Shown here: positions 51,963 through 64,000 of the stretch, piece after piece
Layout: every line of letters starts with the position of its first letter
Numbering within the stretch: the first letter of the stretch is position 1
Origin: Paulownia fortunei
Taxonomy: Eukaryota; Streptophyta; Magnoliopsida; Lamiales; Paulowniaceae
NCBI GenBank assembly: GCA_019321725.1
Contig: CM033115.1
Coordinates: 1,736,001 to 1,800,000 of the forward strand
Length of the DNA: 64,000 nt
Direction of reading: 5' to 3'
The notes under the pieces: model-generated
What the model was told of the DNA's origin: nothing
Databases searched by the model: none
Seen by the model: only the letters and a program-made list of their open reading frames with translations
Position numbers and translations under genes: made by a program

Positions 51963-54900
51963 ATGAAAATGGAACGGAGTGTAAAATCAGGAGGAGTGTT
52001 AAAGAAGAAAAGCTCGTCAGGGTGTTTGGTTATCAAAAAGAAAGGTGGGAATAAGAATTCAGGAGGCGGCTTGGGGGGTTTGAATGATAATAGTAAGGAA
52101 AAAAAGAGGGCTAGATTACTTGCAAGTGGTTCGGGTTCGAGTGATGAGGATGAGTCCTTGGAGTTTATGAGAAGAAAAGTGAATGACAAGAGACTGAATA
52201 ATGGCTCAAAGGGGTATAAAAGAAATGAGCTTGAAAATAGAGAGTATGATAGGGATAATGTTGGGATTGAGATTAGTGGTGAAAGGAAGAGAAGTAAGTT
52301 GGAGTTGTTTGATTTTGATGAATACGACGAATTTGATGGGAAAAAGATGAGGAATGAGTATTTGGAGGATAGGTTTAAGATAATTGGGCGGAATGGCAGT
52401 GGGAATCTGAAGGAATTTGGTGTTGGCTCATCAAATAGGAATTTTGTGGTGGATAAACGGAAACAAGGTTCCTATTTTGATGGTCCTAGTAGTGGGAGGA
52501 ATAAGGGGTTAGAGTACAGTGGTGCGAGGAATAAAGGACTTGGATTGGAGGATGATGAAGCACACATGCCGATTTCTTTGTTAAGGTTGAAGTATCAGGA
52601 GAAGGCTGGTGAGCCAATCAGGTTGCAGGGGAAGAACGGGGTGCTGAAGGTTATGGTGAATAAGAAGGAAAAGATGGATTTTCCTTCTCAGTCTAAGAAT
52701 TATGACCCTAGGGACCTTAAAGAAAGGAAAGGTTCCAGGTCCGATGATGTTGTCAAGAAGGACTTGTTGGCGCCATTGCCAATTTATCCGGCTTCAAAGC
52801 GACCTGAAAACCGAGGTTTGTTTGTTGACAAGGAGAAAAGTGTTGAGAATGAGAAAAAGGAGACAAATTTGGAAAAGGTAAAACCATTTTTGAATAAAGG
52901 CAGGAAGGCTAGAGATTCAGAAATTGATGGGACTGATATGGTGTTGAAGCCACCGCCAGGTCTACAAGCTTGTAGCTCAAAGAAAGGGATGAAAAAGGAG
53001 GAAGAAAGAACCCCCCCTCCTGAAAATTTCACTCCTCTTAAAGCCAAAGAAGGAAAAGAAGGGAAAGAAGGCAAAGCTCAACATGGTGGAAGCACTGAAA
53101 AGCAAATGCTGCGTGAGAAGATAAGGGGAATGTTAGTTGATGCCGGGTGGACTATTGATTATAGACCAAGACGGAACAGAGACTACTTAGATGCTGTGTA
53201 CATTAACCCTAGTGGAACAGCCTACTGGTCCATTATAAAGGCTTATGATGCACTTAAAAAGCAGTTAGATGAAGACGATGGTAAAACTAAAGCAAATGTT
53301 GCCACTCCCTCATTTGCTCCTCTATCTGAAGATCTGATAAATAAACTTACAAGACAAACGAAAAAGAAAATTGCGGAAGAAATGAAAAGGAAGAGAAAAG
53401 AAGATGGCATGACTAAGAGTGCTAAGAGATCTGCTGTAAGAGAGGCTGCAGAGAGCTCAGACAGTGATCAGAATGATGAGCGGCTCAGTTCCTATATGAA
53501 ACAAAATTATAAGTTGCGGAGAGGCAAAATGTGTAAAGAGGATCAAGATAGCGGTGATGATTTAACTGATGATTCGCCCAAAAGGAAGCCCGGGAAAGTC
53601 AGAGTTGAAAAACCTTCTATGGCTTCCAAGTCTAATGTCATACAGGGAAGAACAAGTAAAGTAATTGGGAGATGCACCCTTCTGGTCCGTGGTACTGAGA
53701 ATGGGGAAAACTCAGACTCTGATGGACATGTTTCATATAGTGGAAAAAGAACAGTATTGGCCTGGCTGATTGACTCTGGGACAGCACAGTTAAGCCAAAA
53801 AGTGCAGTATATGAACCGCAGAAGGACTCGGGTAATGTTAGAAGGTTGGATCACCAGAGACGGGATCCATTGTGGTTGCTGCAGTAAAATCCTTACAGTT
53901 TCGAAGTTTGAGCTGCATGCTGGCAGCAAGTTGCGTCAGCCATTTCAAAACATATTTTTGGAGTCTGGATCCTCCCTTTTGCAGTGCCAAATTGATGCTT
54001 GGAATAGTCAAGAGGAGTCTGTACGTAGGGATTTCCATACTGTTGATGTTGATGGTGATGATCCAGATGATGATACATGTGGTATTTGTGGTGATGGAGG
54101 TGATTTGATCTGTTGTGATAGTTGCCCATCAACTTTTCATCAGATCTGTTTAGAAATACAGGTACTTATTAGATAGCTCATGGCACAACCACTGTGTATT
54201 TGTTTGTGTTTATTTCATCATTAGCATGGAATTTACATGGAGTATTATTAGTTTTCCCTTTTTAAATTATTATTGTTCTTCCTCGTGTCTTCTGACATGT
54301 ATAATAACTAATATAATTAATCTTTTTTCACTTTTTGCAAGTATATTTTGGTTGTAATTTTTCTTTTTCTTTTTCTTTTTCTTTTTTATCTTTATGTGTG
54401 TGTGTGTTTGTGTAGCCAACTGCATGCACAGTCTTGTTGCTTGTAAATATTCAAACTGCACGTCCTCAGATTTTTCCCCGTGAATTTTCACAGATGATAC
54501 TGCTGCTCTTCTTTGGTAGAAGGCTTAATTCTACTTCAAACTCTTGTGATTACTGAGTATTATGGCATGTGATGCATGATTAGTGAATCATGTTTTTTTT
54601 TTTTTTGCATTAATTGCATGTTTTTTCTTGATAGTTGAGGTTCTTATTTCCTTTCTCTTATTGCAGATGCTTCCTTCAGGTGATTGGCACTGTCCAAATT
54701 GTACATGCAAATTTTGTGGGTATGCCAGTGGAAATGGTGCTGAAGAAAATGATAGCGCTGATGATGAACTTAACAGATGCAGCTTCTGTGAGAAAAAATG
54801 TAATTGTTTTTGTGGGGTTGGAGTTCTCTGTGCAGCTTTTTTCTCTCCTTTCCTCTCTCTCTCTCTCTGTCTCACTGTCTCACTGTCTCTCACGAACATA

Positions 54901-57900
54901 CATACATATTTTGTTTTCAATATGCTGAAACATTTCTATCTATATTTTTTTTATAGATCACATATCATGCAGTGAGAGGGTGCATGCTCTTCCTATGAGT
55001 TCAAATGGTGCATCTTTCTGTGGGTTGAAGTGCCAAGAGGTATTATCATAGGTTTCCTTATCAATAGCTAGAACCATGACAAAATGGTAATATATTGATG
55101 TTGCTGCATCATTCTGAAAGCCTTGGGTCTAAATAAGCGAATAAGAAATCCTTTTCCTTACATGTGGAAGATGCAGTGTAGTGCCTTTGTGCATGTTTGT
55201 ATTCTGCTAGATGCAGCATTTCTTGGTCTGGTACGTCGAAGGATAAGTTAGTCAACCAGAACTGAATAAAATGAAAGGAAGATAATTAGGAAATAAAGAT
55301 TAATTTCTTTTTACCGTTCTCTAGGGATTAGAGAATGGTGGTAGCAGGGATCTGCCATGTTTCTTTCCCTCCCTCCATTCAGCCTAGAGTATTGGATACA
55401 GTCCACTGTATCATTATTAATGATTTTGGAAGACAGAGTTTACTAGTTATTGTTTCTTATTCATCATGTTGCTGCAATTCTTCTATATATAGTTCTTGAA
55501 TAATGATTCTTCTGGTATTGAAACATAATGAGCCTAACCTCAAGAAAAAAGTATTTTCTTTACATTAGACAAAAAAGGGTATGCATGACCTAATTTGTTT
55601 TCTAGAGCTCCAACATCTTGAGCTCAAAAATTACAGAGAAAAAACTAAAGCCATACAATAGGACAATGGTGTCCTAATTCAGTATTAACTTTTAATCTTT
55701 GTGTTCTTGATCCTTATGATATAATCCTGGATTCTTGCAAAATGGAGAAAAATTGAATATAGATATACATGCTGAGAGTAGGAGATAGCCCTTTATCTTG
55801 TCATCCTTTGCTTGAAATTGGAGGGACATATACATTAAAAATTTCTAGAGGACCACCAAATTAGGTTCAGATCAAGTTCAAAAATAAATAAATAAATAAA
55901 CAAATAAAAGGAGGCTGCATGGTATGTTAATATCACTGAAATGTATTAGGGATTTGGTATAACAAGCTCAATATATAAGAATGTTTGTATTCTGTAATAT
56001 GATACCCCTGATTTCATTTCATCATTGTCACTATTGACGCATATCTACGCGTGATTAAACTATATGTTTTATACACCTTTAACTTTCCACTCCAAACATT
56101 TAATACTAGTATAAGTGGATTTATCTCAAAGTGACTCTTTGAAATAGAATTAAATTATACTGGGTTGTTGTGTACAGTTGTTTAATAAAAATGCATCTTA
56201 ATTATGTGTATTGGGTAGAAGTTACACTTGAAATTCTAAATTATTATTTTCCATGGTAATCAACTGAATTCAATAAAGCTTCATCATATACTAATCTGGT
56301 TCAACTACATATATTTTATAATTTTGCTTCGTTTGACAAGGGTCATGTCCAGAGTTAAAGCACAAGAAATCAAGTCCTTCTTACATCTAATCACCTATAA
56401 TTTTAAGTCGATCCTTGCACTCGAGGTTTTCCATTAGCATCAGTTCAATCACAATTATATTTCCTTAAAGTTTCAGTTGAATATTTCTCTTTCTCTACTT
56501 GATTAAAGTTTTTGTCTTTAAGCTTTTGTTGCTTTCTTATACTTGCTGCCTCTTAATTGCCTGCTAGCCGGGGGCTGTTTTTACCTCTTAGGGGTCATCT
56601 GTTACAAAGTTTCATTGTCAGCTTTATAGCCTCTCATTCGTCTCCCTAAACAATTAACTACAATTACATCACTACTAGTGACAAATAAATCGGTCCTTGG
56701 CATCAACTTCTCTATTTTTTATTGCACAAGACAATGAAAACATTGGATATTTATCAACCAGCACCTTAGGATATTCCACCTTAGGATATTCGAAGTAGAA
56801 TTTGTTTATCATTGATTTTTGTGGGCTTCACTATAACTTGTTCAACATATTGTTGATTCCAGCTTCAGAAACTTTTCGCGTGTTTTTTTTGGTTCTACAG
56901 CTCTATGATCATTTACAGAAGATTCTTGGAATCAAACATGAATTGGAAGCAGGATTTTCATGGTCTCTTATTCAACGAACAGATGTGTCTGATGCCTCGC
57001 ACCGTGGAAGGGTGGAATGCAACTCTAAGCTAGCTGTTGCATTATCTGTTATGGATGAGTGTTTTTTGCCCATCATTGACAGGAGGAGTGGGATAAATTT
57101 GATGCATAATGTTGTCTATAACTGCGGGTAAGCTGTTCTTGACCATGCTTAAGCAGATATATACATAATGTGATTTTCTTCAGCCTCCTTTACTGTTACA
57201 CCTAGATTTTAGTATATCTTACTAGTGCTTAAGAAATTGTGTTCTTCTGGTGTTTATACAAATCTTCCATTTATTATGATCCTTGGGGAGTTCATAAATT
57301 TCTTATGTAATTGCTAGTTGCGGTCTGGTTCAGTAACCAAAAAGGCTTAGGCTCTCCCTGTAAGCTTTTTCTTTTTCAATTTTAGTCTACTTTTGCATAC
57401 TTTTTTATCAAATTAACTAGAGCTTAAACTGAGTTAAACGAAAGAGCATGCGATTTCTTAAAATTTCCATTTGCAAGCATAAATAGCTAGTGTTACTATG
57501 CTTTCTCTTTGTTATCGGTTTATTATGGTAGTGCAATGTAATATTACTCATTATCACTTTTTATCATCTTTTGCTTGCCTTGCTATAAAAACTACTCTAT
57601 TATCTCCAAATAATTGATTCACTTTTTTGTCATCCATTTTCTTTCACTTCCTTTATAACATTTGTTTTTTGTTTTTTATTTTTTATGAGTAGTATCACCA
57701 CCCCCACCCTCCCACCACCTCACCTCCTCACGCACGCACACTCACACTTCTCAAAAGGTACCTTCTAGTTTTTATCTATCACCCAATGAGGAATTCATAT
57801 ACTTCTTTGTCTGCCTCCTACCCAAATATCATTTTCCACTCCTGTTTATCACCTCTCTCTCTCTCTCTCTCTGACGTAGGCACACATACACACAAATATT

Positions 57901-60900
57901 CAACGCACATCCTAATATTTGTCCTTAGAAACAGAAGACTAATGACTATTGTCTCTCTTGCAGATCAAATTTTAACCGGCTGAATTATCGTGGATTTTAT
58001 ACGGCAATTTTGGAACGGGGTGATGAAATAATATCTGCAGCGTCTATCAGGTAATAAAGCATTACTTAACATTGACATTATTATCTGTGTTTGTGGCAGT
58101 AATCATTGAAACACATCCTAGGCTTGGTAATCCTTAATACTTTTGTAAATGGATAATTCTGTTCTCTCCTAAGCATGTCTGTTGGGGTTAGTTGTTTGGT
58201 TTTACTCCTAGTGTTTTTATGCATCTGCATGGAGTCTTCACATTGAGAAGAAAACTCTCTTTTCCAGTCTTCCGAGCATTGCCAACCATACGATGATAAT
58301 TTATGGGGGATAATTCATAAACCATGTGCTTGAGCTCCAATTCACCACTTGTTGAGTAGTTCTATAGAAATTCCAAGCTTTCTCTACAGAGAATTGTGTA
58401 TCCCTGTCACTAACCCTCACCACATTGTCATCCCTTCCACAATTCACCCCTTGTTGAGTAATCCTAAAGAAATTCCCAGCTTTCTCTACAGAGAATTGTG
58501 TATCCCTGTCACCATTGTCATCGACTCCACAAGGATAACATTGTAGATAATTTGTGCAATAGCAGGATTAACAACACAAAGATTAATAGGCCAGCTCCAT
58601 TGTCCACCCTCAATGAGCTTTTAAACCTTCATATTTATGCTCGCTCCTGACTGATAAATGAGTCTATTAGCAAACAACACAAAGGCCCAAGAGGATACCA
58701 ATGATCCAACCAATCAAAGGAGTCACTTCCATTATCAGCAATTGATTTGAAGCATAGCGTGACTTCCTCTCTGAGATTGAGGATTTTTAACCAAGACCAA
58801 TAACATGTCGCTGAGGGTTAAACAACCCAAAACTCCTATACTTCTACGAATTTGATCTAACCACCTTGTTCCTAATCAACTCCGAGTCTTTAGATTAAAA
58901 CTATGCTTAACAATGGCAGCTTTGTTTCATTCTTGTGATAATGTGAAATCCAAGACACCTTCTTTTGGACAACACTCCAATTTCCACGCAACTTTAGCAA
59001 CAAGGTAATGACTGTGCAATTAATTTCTTTGAGGAAAAAGTCAGTTCTGAAGAAGGGCAGAATACCTTGAGTTATCTCATCACCCACAATATTCCAGCAA
59101 GACTTGAAAAACTTTGCATTAAAATCATCGAGTCCAAGGGCTTATCATCATGCAATGAAAACATTCATTCTTAATTTCATCTGATGCATCATCTGTGCCC
59201 AAGCATTCCTTATCTGCCTGAGATATTTTATTGTGAATGTAACGAGTGATTCTTTGTCCTTTTGAGCTTTACTTGTTTTTGTTTTTTTTGGGGTAGTCTT
59301 ACCAGTATTGTTGGTTGTTGATGGTTAAGTTGGTTCTTCAAGTGTATCAACCAAAAACGAAAAGCAATCTGATCATTGGATTTTTTATTTCCTTGTTAGG
59401 CTCCATGGAGCTCGTCTTGCTGAGATGCCATTTATTGGGACCCGTGAGATCTATAGGCGGCAAGGAATGTGCCGGCGCCTTTTGTCCGCAATTGAAACTG
59501 TAAGAATAATGGACTTGCCGTTATCTACACTGTTCAGTATTCATCACTTTCTGCTTTCTGGATAACTCCTATGCTCATGCATCAGTTAATGCTTTTCTGT
59601 TCACTGTTGCTATGAGCTGCTAAAAATGAGTTGGATATTTAAAGTTTACTTGACTTGAACTACTGCTGCTGGACACCTGAATTTGTGCTTTTTTTTTGGC
59701 AGTTTACCCCCACCCCCACCCCCCTTCTTCCTTTGCTTGACTAGTGATTTAATATCTACTTTTGTGATTCCAGGAACTTTGTTCTCTCAAGGTTGGACAA
59801 TTAATTATTCCCACCATATCAGAGCATATGAACACATGGACTACAGTTTTTGATTTCCATATACTTGAGGATCTACACAAGAAAGAAATGAAGTCCATGA
59901 ATATGTTGGTGTTTCCTGGGACAGATATGCTGCAGAAGCAGTTAGTGAAGCAAGAAAATTCTGATGGTAAACAATTTTTTTTGTGTGGTATAAATTATCC
60001 ATTCACTTTTATTTTCAGCTAAAAAATGTGAACTATTATACTTTTCTCATATTATGTTTTTCTTTTCTGTTTTGTCTAAACTCTGTTATTTTTGCCTCTG
60101 ATTTTGGCCTTTATTTTTTCAATGGTAGGCGTGAAGGTTTCTGAATCAACTAACACTCAGCCTCAATTGCCTATTTTGGTCGAAAAATCTGATATTGGTT
60201 CATCTTTGGAGCAAAATGGACAGGCGAGTAGCGATTCTGGAAGGTGCCTTGAGTCCAAGACTAACGACGAAGTTGATGCTCTGGATTCTGGTTCTCCAGC
60301 ACCAGCCATTCCTTCAAATGCTATTTGTGAATCTGATAATACTGCAGCTAGTGCTTCAGATGCTATTTGTGAATCTGATATTTCTCTTGCCAGCCAGGGA
60401 ACTACTGCTGTCATGCCTGAGGTGGAAAACAAGCGAAAAGAATCTTCTACTAACTTGAAGTGCTCTCCTACTCCTACTGAAAGCAATAACAGCTCTGACA
60501 TGGAACATCGATTCCTAGATAGTCCTGAAAAGGATAACACCAACTCTTCTGTGGAGGCTGTTGTAGGCAATGCATGCAAAATTGAAGCTCCTTGTCTGGA
60601 ATCTATTCACGATTCTTCAGGCAAAACTCTACATGCAGCTGAGGCCACTGGAATCCAGAGTGCTATTACTTTAGAGAGTTCAAAATTTGCAAATGTTCAG
60701 GTTAATATAGATCTCTCAATGAAGGTTTCTGAAGAGGCTGGCCCCCCAAAAATTGTAAACAGCAGTTGTGTTGAATCTCCTCCTGGTTCTGTTTTTGAAA
60801 CATCTGCACAGAGTACTATAGATAAGGCCAATGGAAACACCTCTCCTGCATCTTGTCCGACAACAGTTGTCAATGAGGAGCATTTGAAAAAAATTAACCC

Positions 60901-61423
60901 AGACCTGAAACGGACCACTCTACCTGTCTTGGAAATTGAACTTCATTCATCTATAGAACCTTCCCCAGATTCTGCTGCCACCACTGATGCTAAAGTTGAT
61001 GTTGCTGGAGGTATTGTAGACTCCTCGACAATTCGTGATGTCAATGATAATGACAGATGTGATGGCACAGCCTCTTGCTCTAAGGAAAATGTTAAAGTTG
61101 GTGGTGCACAGCTGACTTTTGGCTCTTCATTTGAACTTTCTGCAAAGGATGCATTTGGAACAATTAATAAGAATCAAAATCCTGCCCCTATTTCTGCTTT
61201 TCCTGATGTTGAAGAAAGTGAGTTAGATCATAAGGCTCTCCTCCAGGTGAAAAGTGACCTTGTGGTTTCAAGTGTAGTTCAGCAGGCCGTTGATCCTGAT
61301 GAAACTGATGAACCTAGTGGAGAAAGCGAGACGCCTCATGTGGTTGATGGAAAAATTGCTTCTCCTATTTCTTGTGAAGCTTTGGCTCAGAATACAGCAA
61401 CAACTGAGAACCATGTCCAGTGA
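51963..61423 (+). CDS. PHD-finger / GNAT acetyltransferase protein, IDM1-like
   Basis: Nuclear chromatin protein of 1438 aa, related to Arabidopsis IDM1/ROS4 and the AT1G05380/AT4G14920 group. IDM1 reads histone tails and acetylates H3 to help active DNA demethylation. Exons: 51963-54161, 54667-54799, 54957-55039, 56901-57127, 57964-58050, 59400-59499, 59774-59966, 60129-61423; all GT..AG, 4317 nt in frame. The start is the first ATG of the large open frame; Met3 is an alternative. Residues 1-380 are Lys/Asp/Gly-rich and basic ([20 protein letters not shown]), probably disordered. About 384-432 is the MBD-like segment ([17 protein letters not shown]..., [14 protein letters not shown]). About 597-680 is the TPL-binding (Tify/Jas-like) domain ([20 protein letters not shown]). 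The PHD finger is at about 706-751 ([20 protein letters not shown], then [11 protein letters not shown]). The GNAT region is at about 806-1005, with [18 protein letters not shown] carrying the acetyl-CoA loop. The 430-residue tail is Ser/Asp-rich with a duplicated AICESD unit. Intron 5 contains a LINE fossil. Confidence 0.95.
58348..58551. repeat. Tandem direct repeat in intron 5 of the PHD-GNAT gene, period 102 bp
   Basis: cttgttgagta.t.ct.a.agaaattcc.agctttctctacagagaattgtgtatccctgtcac occurs at 58348 and again at 58450 with few differences. It lies upstream of the LINE fossil in the same intron and does not overlap an exon. Confidence 0.85.
58650..59235 (-). mobile_element. Decayed LINE reverse-transcriptase fragment in intron 5
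   Basis: Read on the minus strand, 59150-58940 gives [20 protein letters not shown] then [20 protein letters not shown]. This matches the start of plant LINE reverse transcriptases (APGPDGF..KFF...W.I.G..). Further on (about 58760-58670), [13 protein letters not shown] resembles the 'W.D.W.p.Gpl' segment before the zinc-binding/RNase H region, so most of the RT core is deleted. There are multiple stops and frameshifts. It is inserted antisense to the host gene. Confidence 0.8.
60319..60402 (+). repeat. In-frame 42-bp duplication in the PHD-GNAT tail
   Basis: tgctatttgtgaatctgat begins at 60319 and again at 60361, exactly 14 codons apart. This gives two copies of the peptide AICESD followed by related Ser/Ala-rich residues. 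The frame is kept, so it is a recent coding-repeat expansion in a disordered acidic tail. Confidence 0.85.
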
Positions 61424-62603
61424 TTGTGCTGATAGAACAGTCGATAACTTTAATGTGTTTGCACTGAAATCTTGTTAGAAATTGTTTAGAACTTGGCTGC
61501 AGTTGTTTTACATTGTGGCATCTGGAGTTATTGGAGTCGCTGTAGCAGAAAGTGGATGGGTTTTCTTGCTAGATGCTGAGGCTGAGCAATATGGAACCAT
61601 TATTTGGTCAACACCTTTCTTAGTCCTTTGAGGATATGCGACAATTTTAGTGAAAATCAGAGACAGGGCTGGTTCGGTTCGCATCTGAAGTTCCTGTCCA
61701 AAGTGATGTCCACAATTTCCCATTCCACAAGGTTAATCATGTTACCTGGCCATGACGCCACCGGAATCTGATCAAATTAGTCAAAAGTTAAAAGAAAGCA
61801 GCAGCTTGAATTGTAGCCTTATGGCTCAAGGCAACAAATTTTGTGAATTCTGCCTACTTTGTTGCTATATGTTTGTGTGGCTCAATTTGATAGTGTGTAC
61901 ATATCTAGATCATATTCTTAGGAGACTGTCATTTTTATACAGCATTCCAAATGATAACCTAAGTGGCGTCTGCTCTATTTAAAAGCAGGTGATTTTGGAA
62001 TATATTTAATCCTGCTTGATCTTCTTCTCATACTTATGTTGGTGCCTGAAGTGATCAAAAAATTGCTCTTCAACTTTTAGTTAGCGTTGAAGAGACCTTG
62101 TTACTAGTGCAATGTGCATCAGTAATCTCATCTCAATCAACATTGTACCAATATCTGGGAAAACTATGGCTGCATGGTACTTAAGGCTTTGTGTCTCAGT
62201 TCCATGCACCAGAGTCTCTGGTGGTTCAATGACTAAATTATCGAGTCTTGCTGCTGCTGGCTCATTATGAGCTACACGTGATTTACCAGTTCAAACTCTG
62301 AACCACTATAGTTGTTTGAACATGTTAGAAAAGTCTGGACTTTGATGTAATTATCCATGGTGTTCATACTGTTTCTGCAATTCTAGCACATTTACTTTAG
62401 ATCGAGAAAAGAACGTGGGACAGAAAAGTGGACTAGAATTTTGTTTGGAAGTCTGGTGTATTTGTGAGTACATACGAACATATTTCAGTGCACATTCTTG
62501 GGAACCACTAATATCTGACGTGCAGGCAACTCCTTCCTATATTATACACTTCCATTGTCCATACATCCCATATAATTTTCCATTCTGTCTCAACAGCAGC
62601 AAA

Positions 62604-62825
62604 ATGGAGGGGTACACTGGTCTCATCCCCTACTTTTGTCGGGTGATTTATGAAGTTAAACGACGGGTCGGATTTCAAAGACTTGGAATGGAGGAAGATG
62701 ATGCCATCCCAAATCGCAGATTTCGGGTTGTGGGTTGGGCAGTAATGCTGTTGAGGAAATGGGAAAGAATTGTTTTCCAGGTATCAAGAATCAAGATGGT
62801 GCACTCAAGTCACATTCTTACCTAG
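62604..62825 (+). CDS. Possible small protein gene (73 aa), unconfirmed
   Basis: The frame begins MEGYTGLIPYFCRVIYEVKR and continues RRVGFQRLGMEEDDAIPNRR, in DNA clearly richer in GC than its surroundings. The start resembles small uncharacterised plant proteins beginning MEG..GLIPF.YR.I, but I cannot name the family with confidence. The frame stays open upstream to 62415, so the start is a guess based on content. A possible splice donor (cag|gtatca) near 62780 could end the exon before the apparent stop. A TATA-like 'ctatattatac' lies near 62537. Confidence 0.3.
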   Translation: MEGYTGLIPYFCRVIYEVKRRVGFQRLGMEEDDAIPNRRFRVVGWAVMLLRKWERIVFQVSRIKMVHSSHILT

Positions 62826-63032
62826 AATCCTCCCAAGTTTTTCGGGTTTGGACTCATCTGCTTTGTGGCTGCTTCATTTGGTTGTTTACCAGTTCTCTAT
62901 ATTTTCATTACATTCAAGTCTTTTGTAGCTGACTATTGTTGCAATCTACGAGAGTTTTATTGATAGCTCCTATATTTGTTTTGTATTGAAATTTGAAGTA
63001 TTGAAACTGTCAAGTGTGTGAATTGATTGTTA

Positions 63033-63051
63033 CCCCCCCCCCCCCCCCCCC
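63033..63051. repeat. Poly-C homopolymer (19 bases)
   Basis: A run of 19 C followed by ctccctaatc and 'ccaaccccaac'. Length is likely to be unreliable in sequencing. Confidence 0.95.
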
Positions 63052-64000
63052 TCCCTAATCTTCCTACTCCAACCCCAACAATATATGCTCCATACGGTGC
63101 AATGTGCAACCCAATGTACAAAACACGTTATGTAGCATCTCAAGCATCATGGCGGCTAATGGGACATACACATCTTAAGCATCGTGGCGGCTAATTGGAC
63201 AATGATCCAGTGGCCGTTTCATCATTGACTGTGACGTTGATGTGATATAGCATATCAAATTGGTAAATAAAAAATACTTATCTAAAGAATTAAAATATAC
63301 TTTAGCTTAAAATATTTAATACATATTATTATGTTTACAACTAATTTAATCGATACCAAAATATCAAATAGATACTTATTGATTGAACCCTTCCAATTTT
63401 TCTTCCAAATTTCTTATAACAACAAATATATCTATTTAAACTTTATTTTCTATCCAATTCTCCTTTCAATTTTTCATATCATTTTTAATTTGATTAAATA
63501 ATCTCATCTCACAACTATACTATCAATTTTGAATTTCCTAAGTAACAATATACTACAAAATAAGTAAGATATAAAAGTAATAATAAAATAAAGATAATGA
63601 AATACATAGAGGGGGGTAATAATATTGAATTTAAAATTTAAGAGTGAGGTTCAAAATTTTATTTTGACTATTATATGAAAGAATGAGCTTTTAAAACTGA
63701 TCTGTTTTGCTTCAATAAATCTTTTAGTCTCTTCATTTCTTTAAACTCTTTTGGAATTTTCACATTAGTGCATATACTTTAATTTAAATAAAGCATGAAA
63801 AAAATGCAATAGATGTAAATGTTTCTCTTATTATCTCTAGTTTTTTTTTTTTAAATTTGAACTTCCTCAAATTAATTAAAAGTTTCATCTCATTTTAACT
63901 TTTAATTTAGCGCTCTCCATTCTGGTATATTTTATTTAACCTTACTTATTTTCACTAAATTCTAAATTTCACTATCATTTTGAAATTATATATTTAATCA

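Larger units (their letters stand above)
61424..64000. other. 3' flank of the PHD-GNAT gene and AT-rich right edge
   Basis: 61424 to about 62000 is probably 3' UTR. About 62215-62305 has a tRNA-like 'ggtggttcaatgac' and 'ccagttcaaactctgaacc' pair, perhaps another SINE remnant. A doubtful small ORF is at 62604-62825. A run of 19 C is at 63033-63051. From 63230 to the end the sequence is AT-rich with nothing recognised. Confidence 0.45.

Noticed and set aside
60163..60579. 138-codon minus ORF
   Set aside because: Antisense shadow of the last exon of the PHD-GNAT gene.
62415..62603. N-terminal extension of the possible 73-aa gene
   Set aside because: Same frame, but the translation (EVWCICEYIRTYFSAHSW...) looks non-coding and a TATA-like site falls inside it.

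Overview
This is plant nuclear DNA from a core eudicot, possibly an asterid, although the species cannot be fixed from the sequence alone. The intergenic DNA is strongly AT-rich. The genes have short exons separated by GT..AG introns, and the protein families are plant-specific or have plant architecture: a DUF868 protein, a plant WNK kinase, a PHD-finger/GNAT protein of the IDM1 type, a SEC14-like protein and a plant SurE phosphatase. No bacterial, organellar or viral genes were recognised.

Layout. (1) 505-1409, minus: DUF868 gene with one apparent 1-nt deletion near base 1272. (2) 1410-10133: AT-rich intergenic DNA with MITE-like, SINE-like and palindromic repeats. (3) 10134-13089, minus: seven-exon SEC14/CRAL-TRIO gene (417 aa). 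(4) 13090-26020: about 13 kb of gene-poor DNA with a SINE-like element, a decayed LINE and a 189-bp tandem repeat. (5) 26021-26717, plus: two-exon gene for a 61-residue conserved protein that a simple ORF scan misses. (6) 29049-34096, minus: nine-exon SurE nucleotidase gene (311 aa). (7) About 34300-34475, plus: broken fragment of the 26S proteasome subunit RPN11, just upstream of SurE. (8) 34500-44490: repeat-rich intergenic DNA. (9) 44491-47531, plus: seven-exon WNK kinase gene (727 aa). (10) 51963-61423, plus: eight-exon PHD/acetyltransferase gene (1438 aa) with a decayed LINE in intron 5. (11) 61424-64000: 3' flank with one doubtful small ORF.

I rebuilt all exon chains by hand from splice sites and reading-frame phase. 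Every chain closes in frame except that of DUF868. The genes do not form one pathway. They cover lipid transfer (SEC14), nucleotide phosphatase activity (SurE), kinase signalling (WNK) and chromatin reading/acetylation (PHD-GNAT). From memory, the gene order partly matches several Arabidopsis neighbourhoods (DUF868 near WNK, SEC14 beside WNK2, SurE beside a PHD-GNAT gene). This suggests an old conserved block that was partly broken up in Arabidopsis after genome duplication.

The two most useful unexpected items are the 61-aa gene and the RPN11 fragment in the SurE upstream region. The rest of the non-genic DNA is mostly old, decayed transposable elements and simple repeats. I saw no CRISPR array, rRNA gene or intact tRNA gene.
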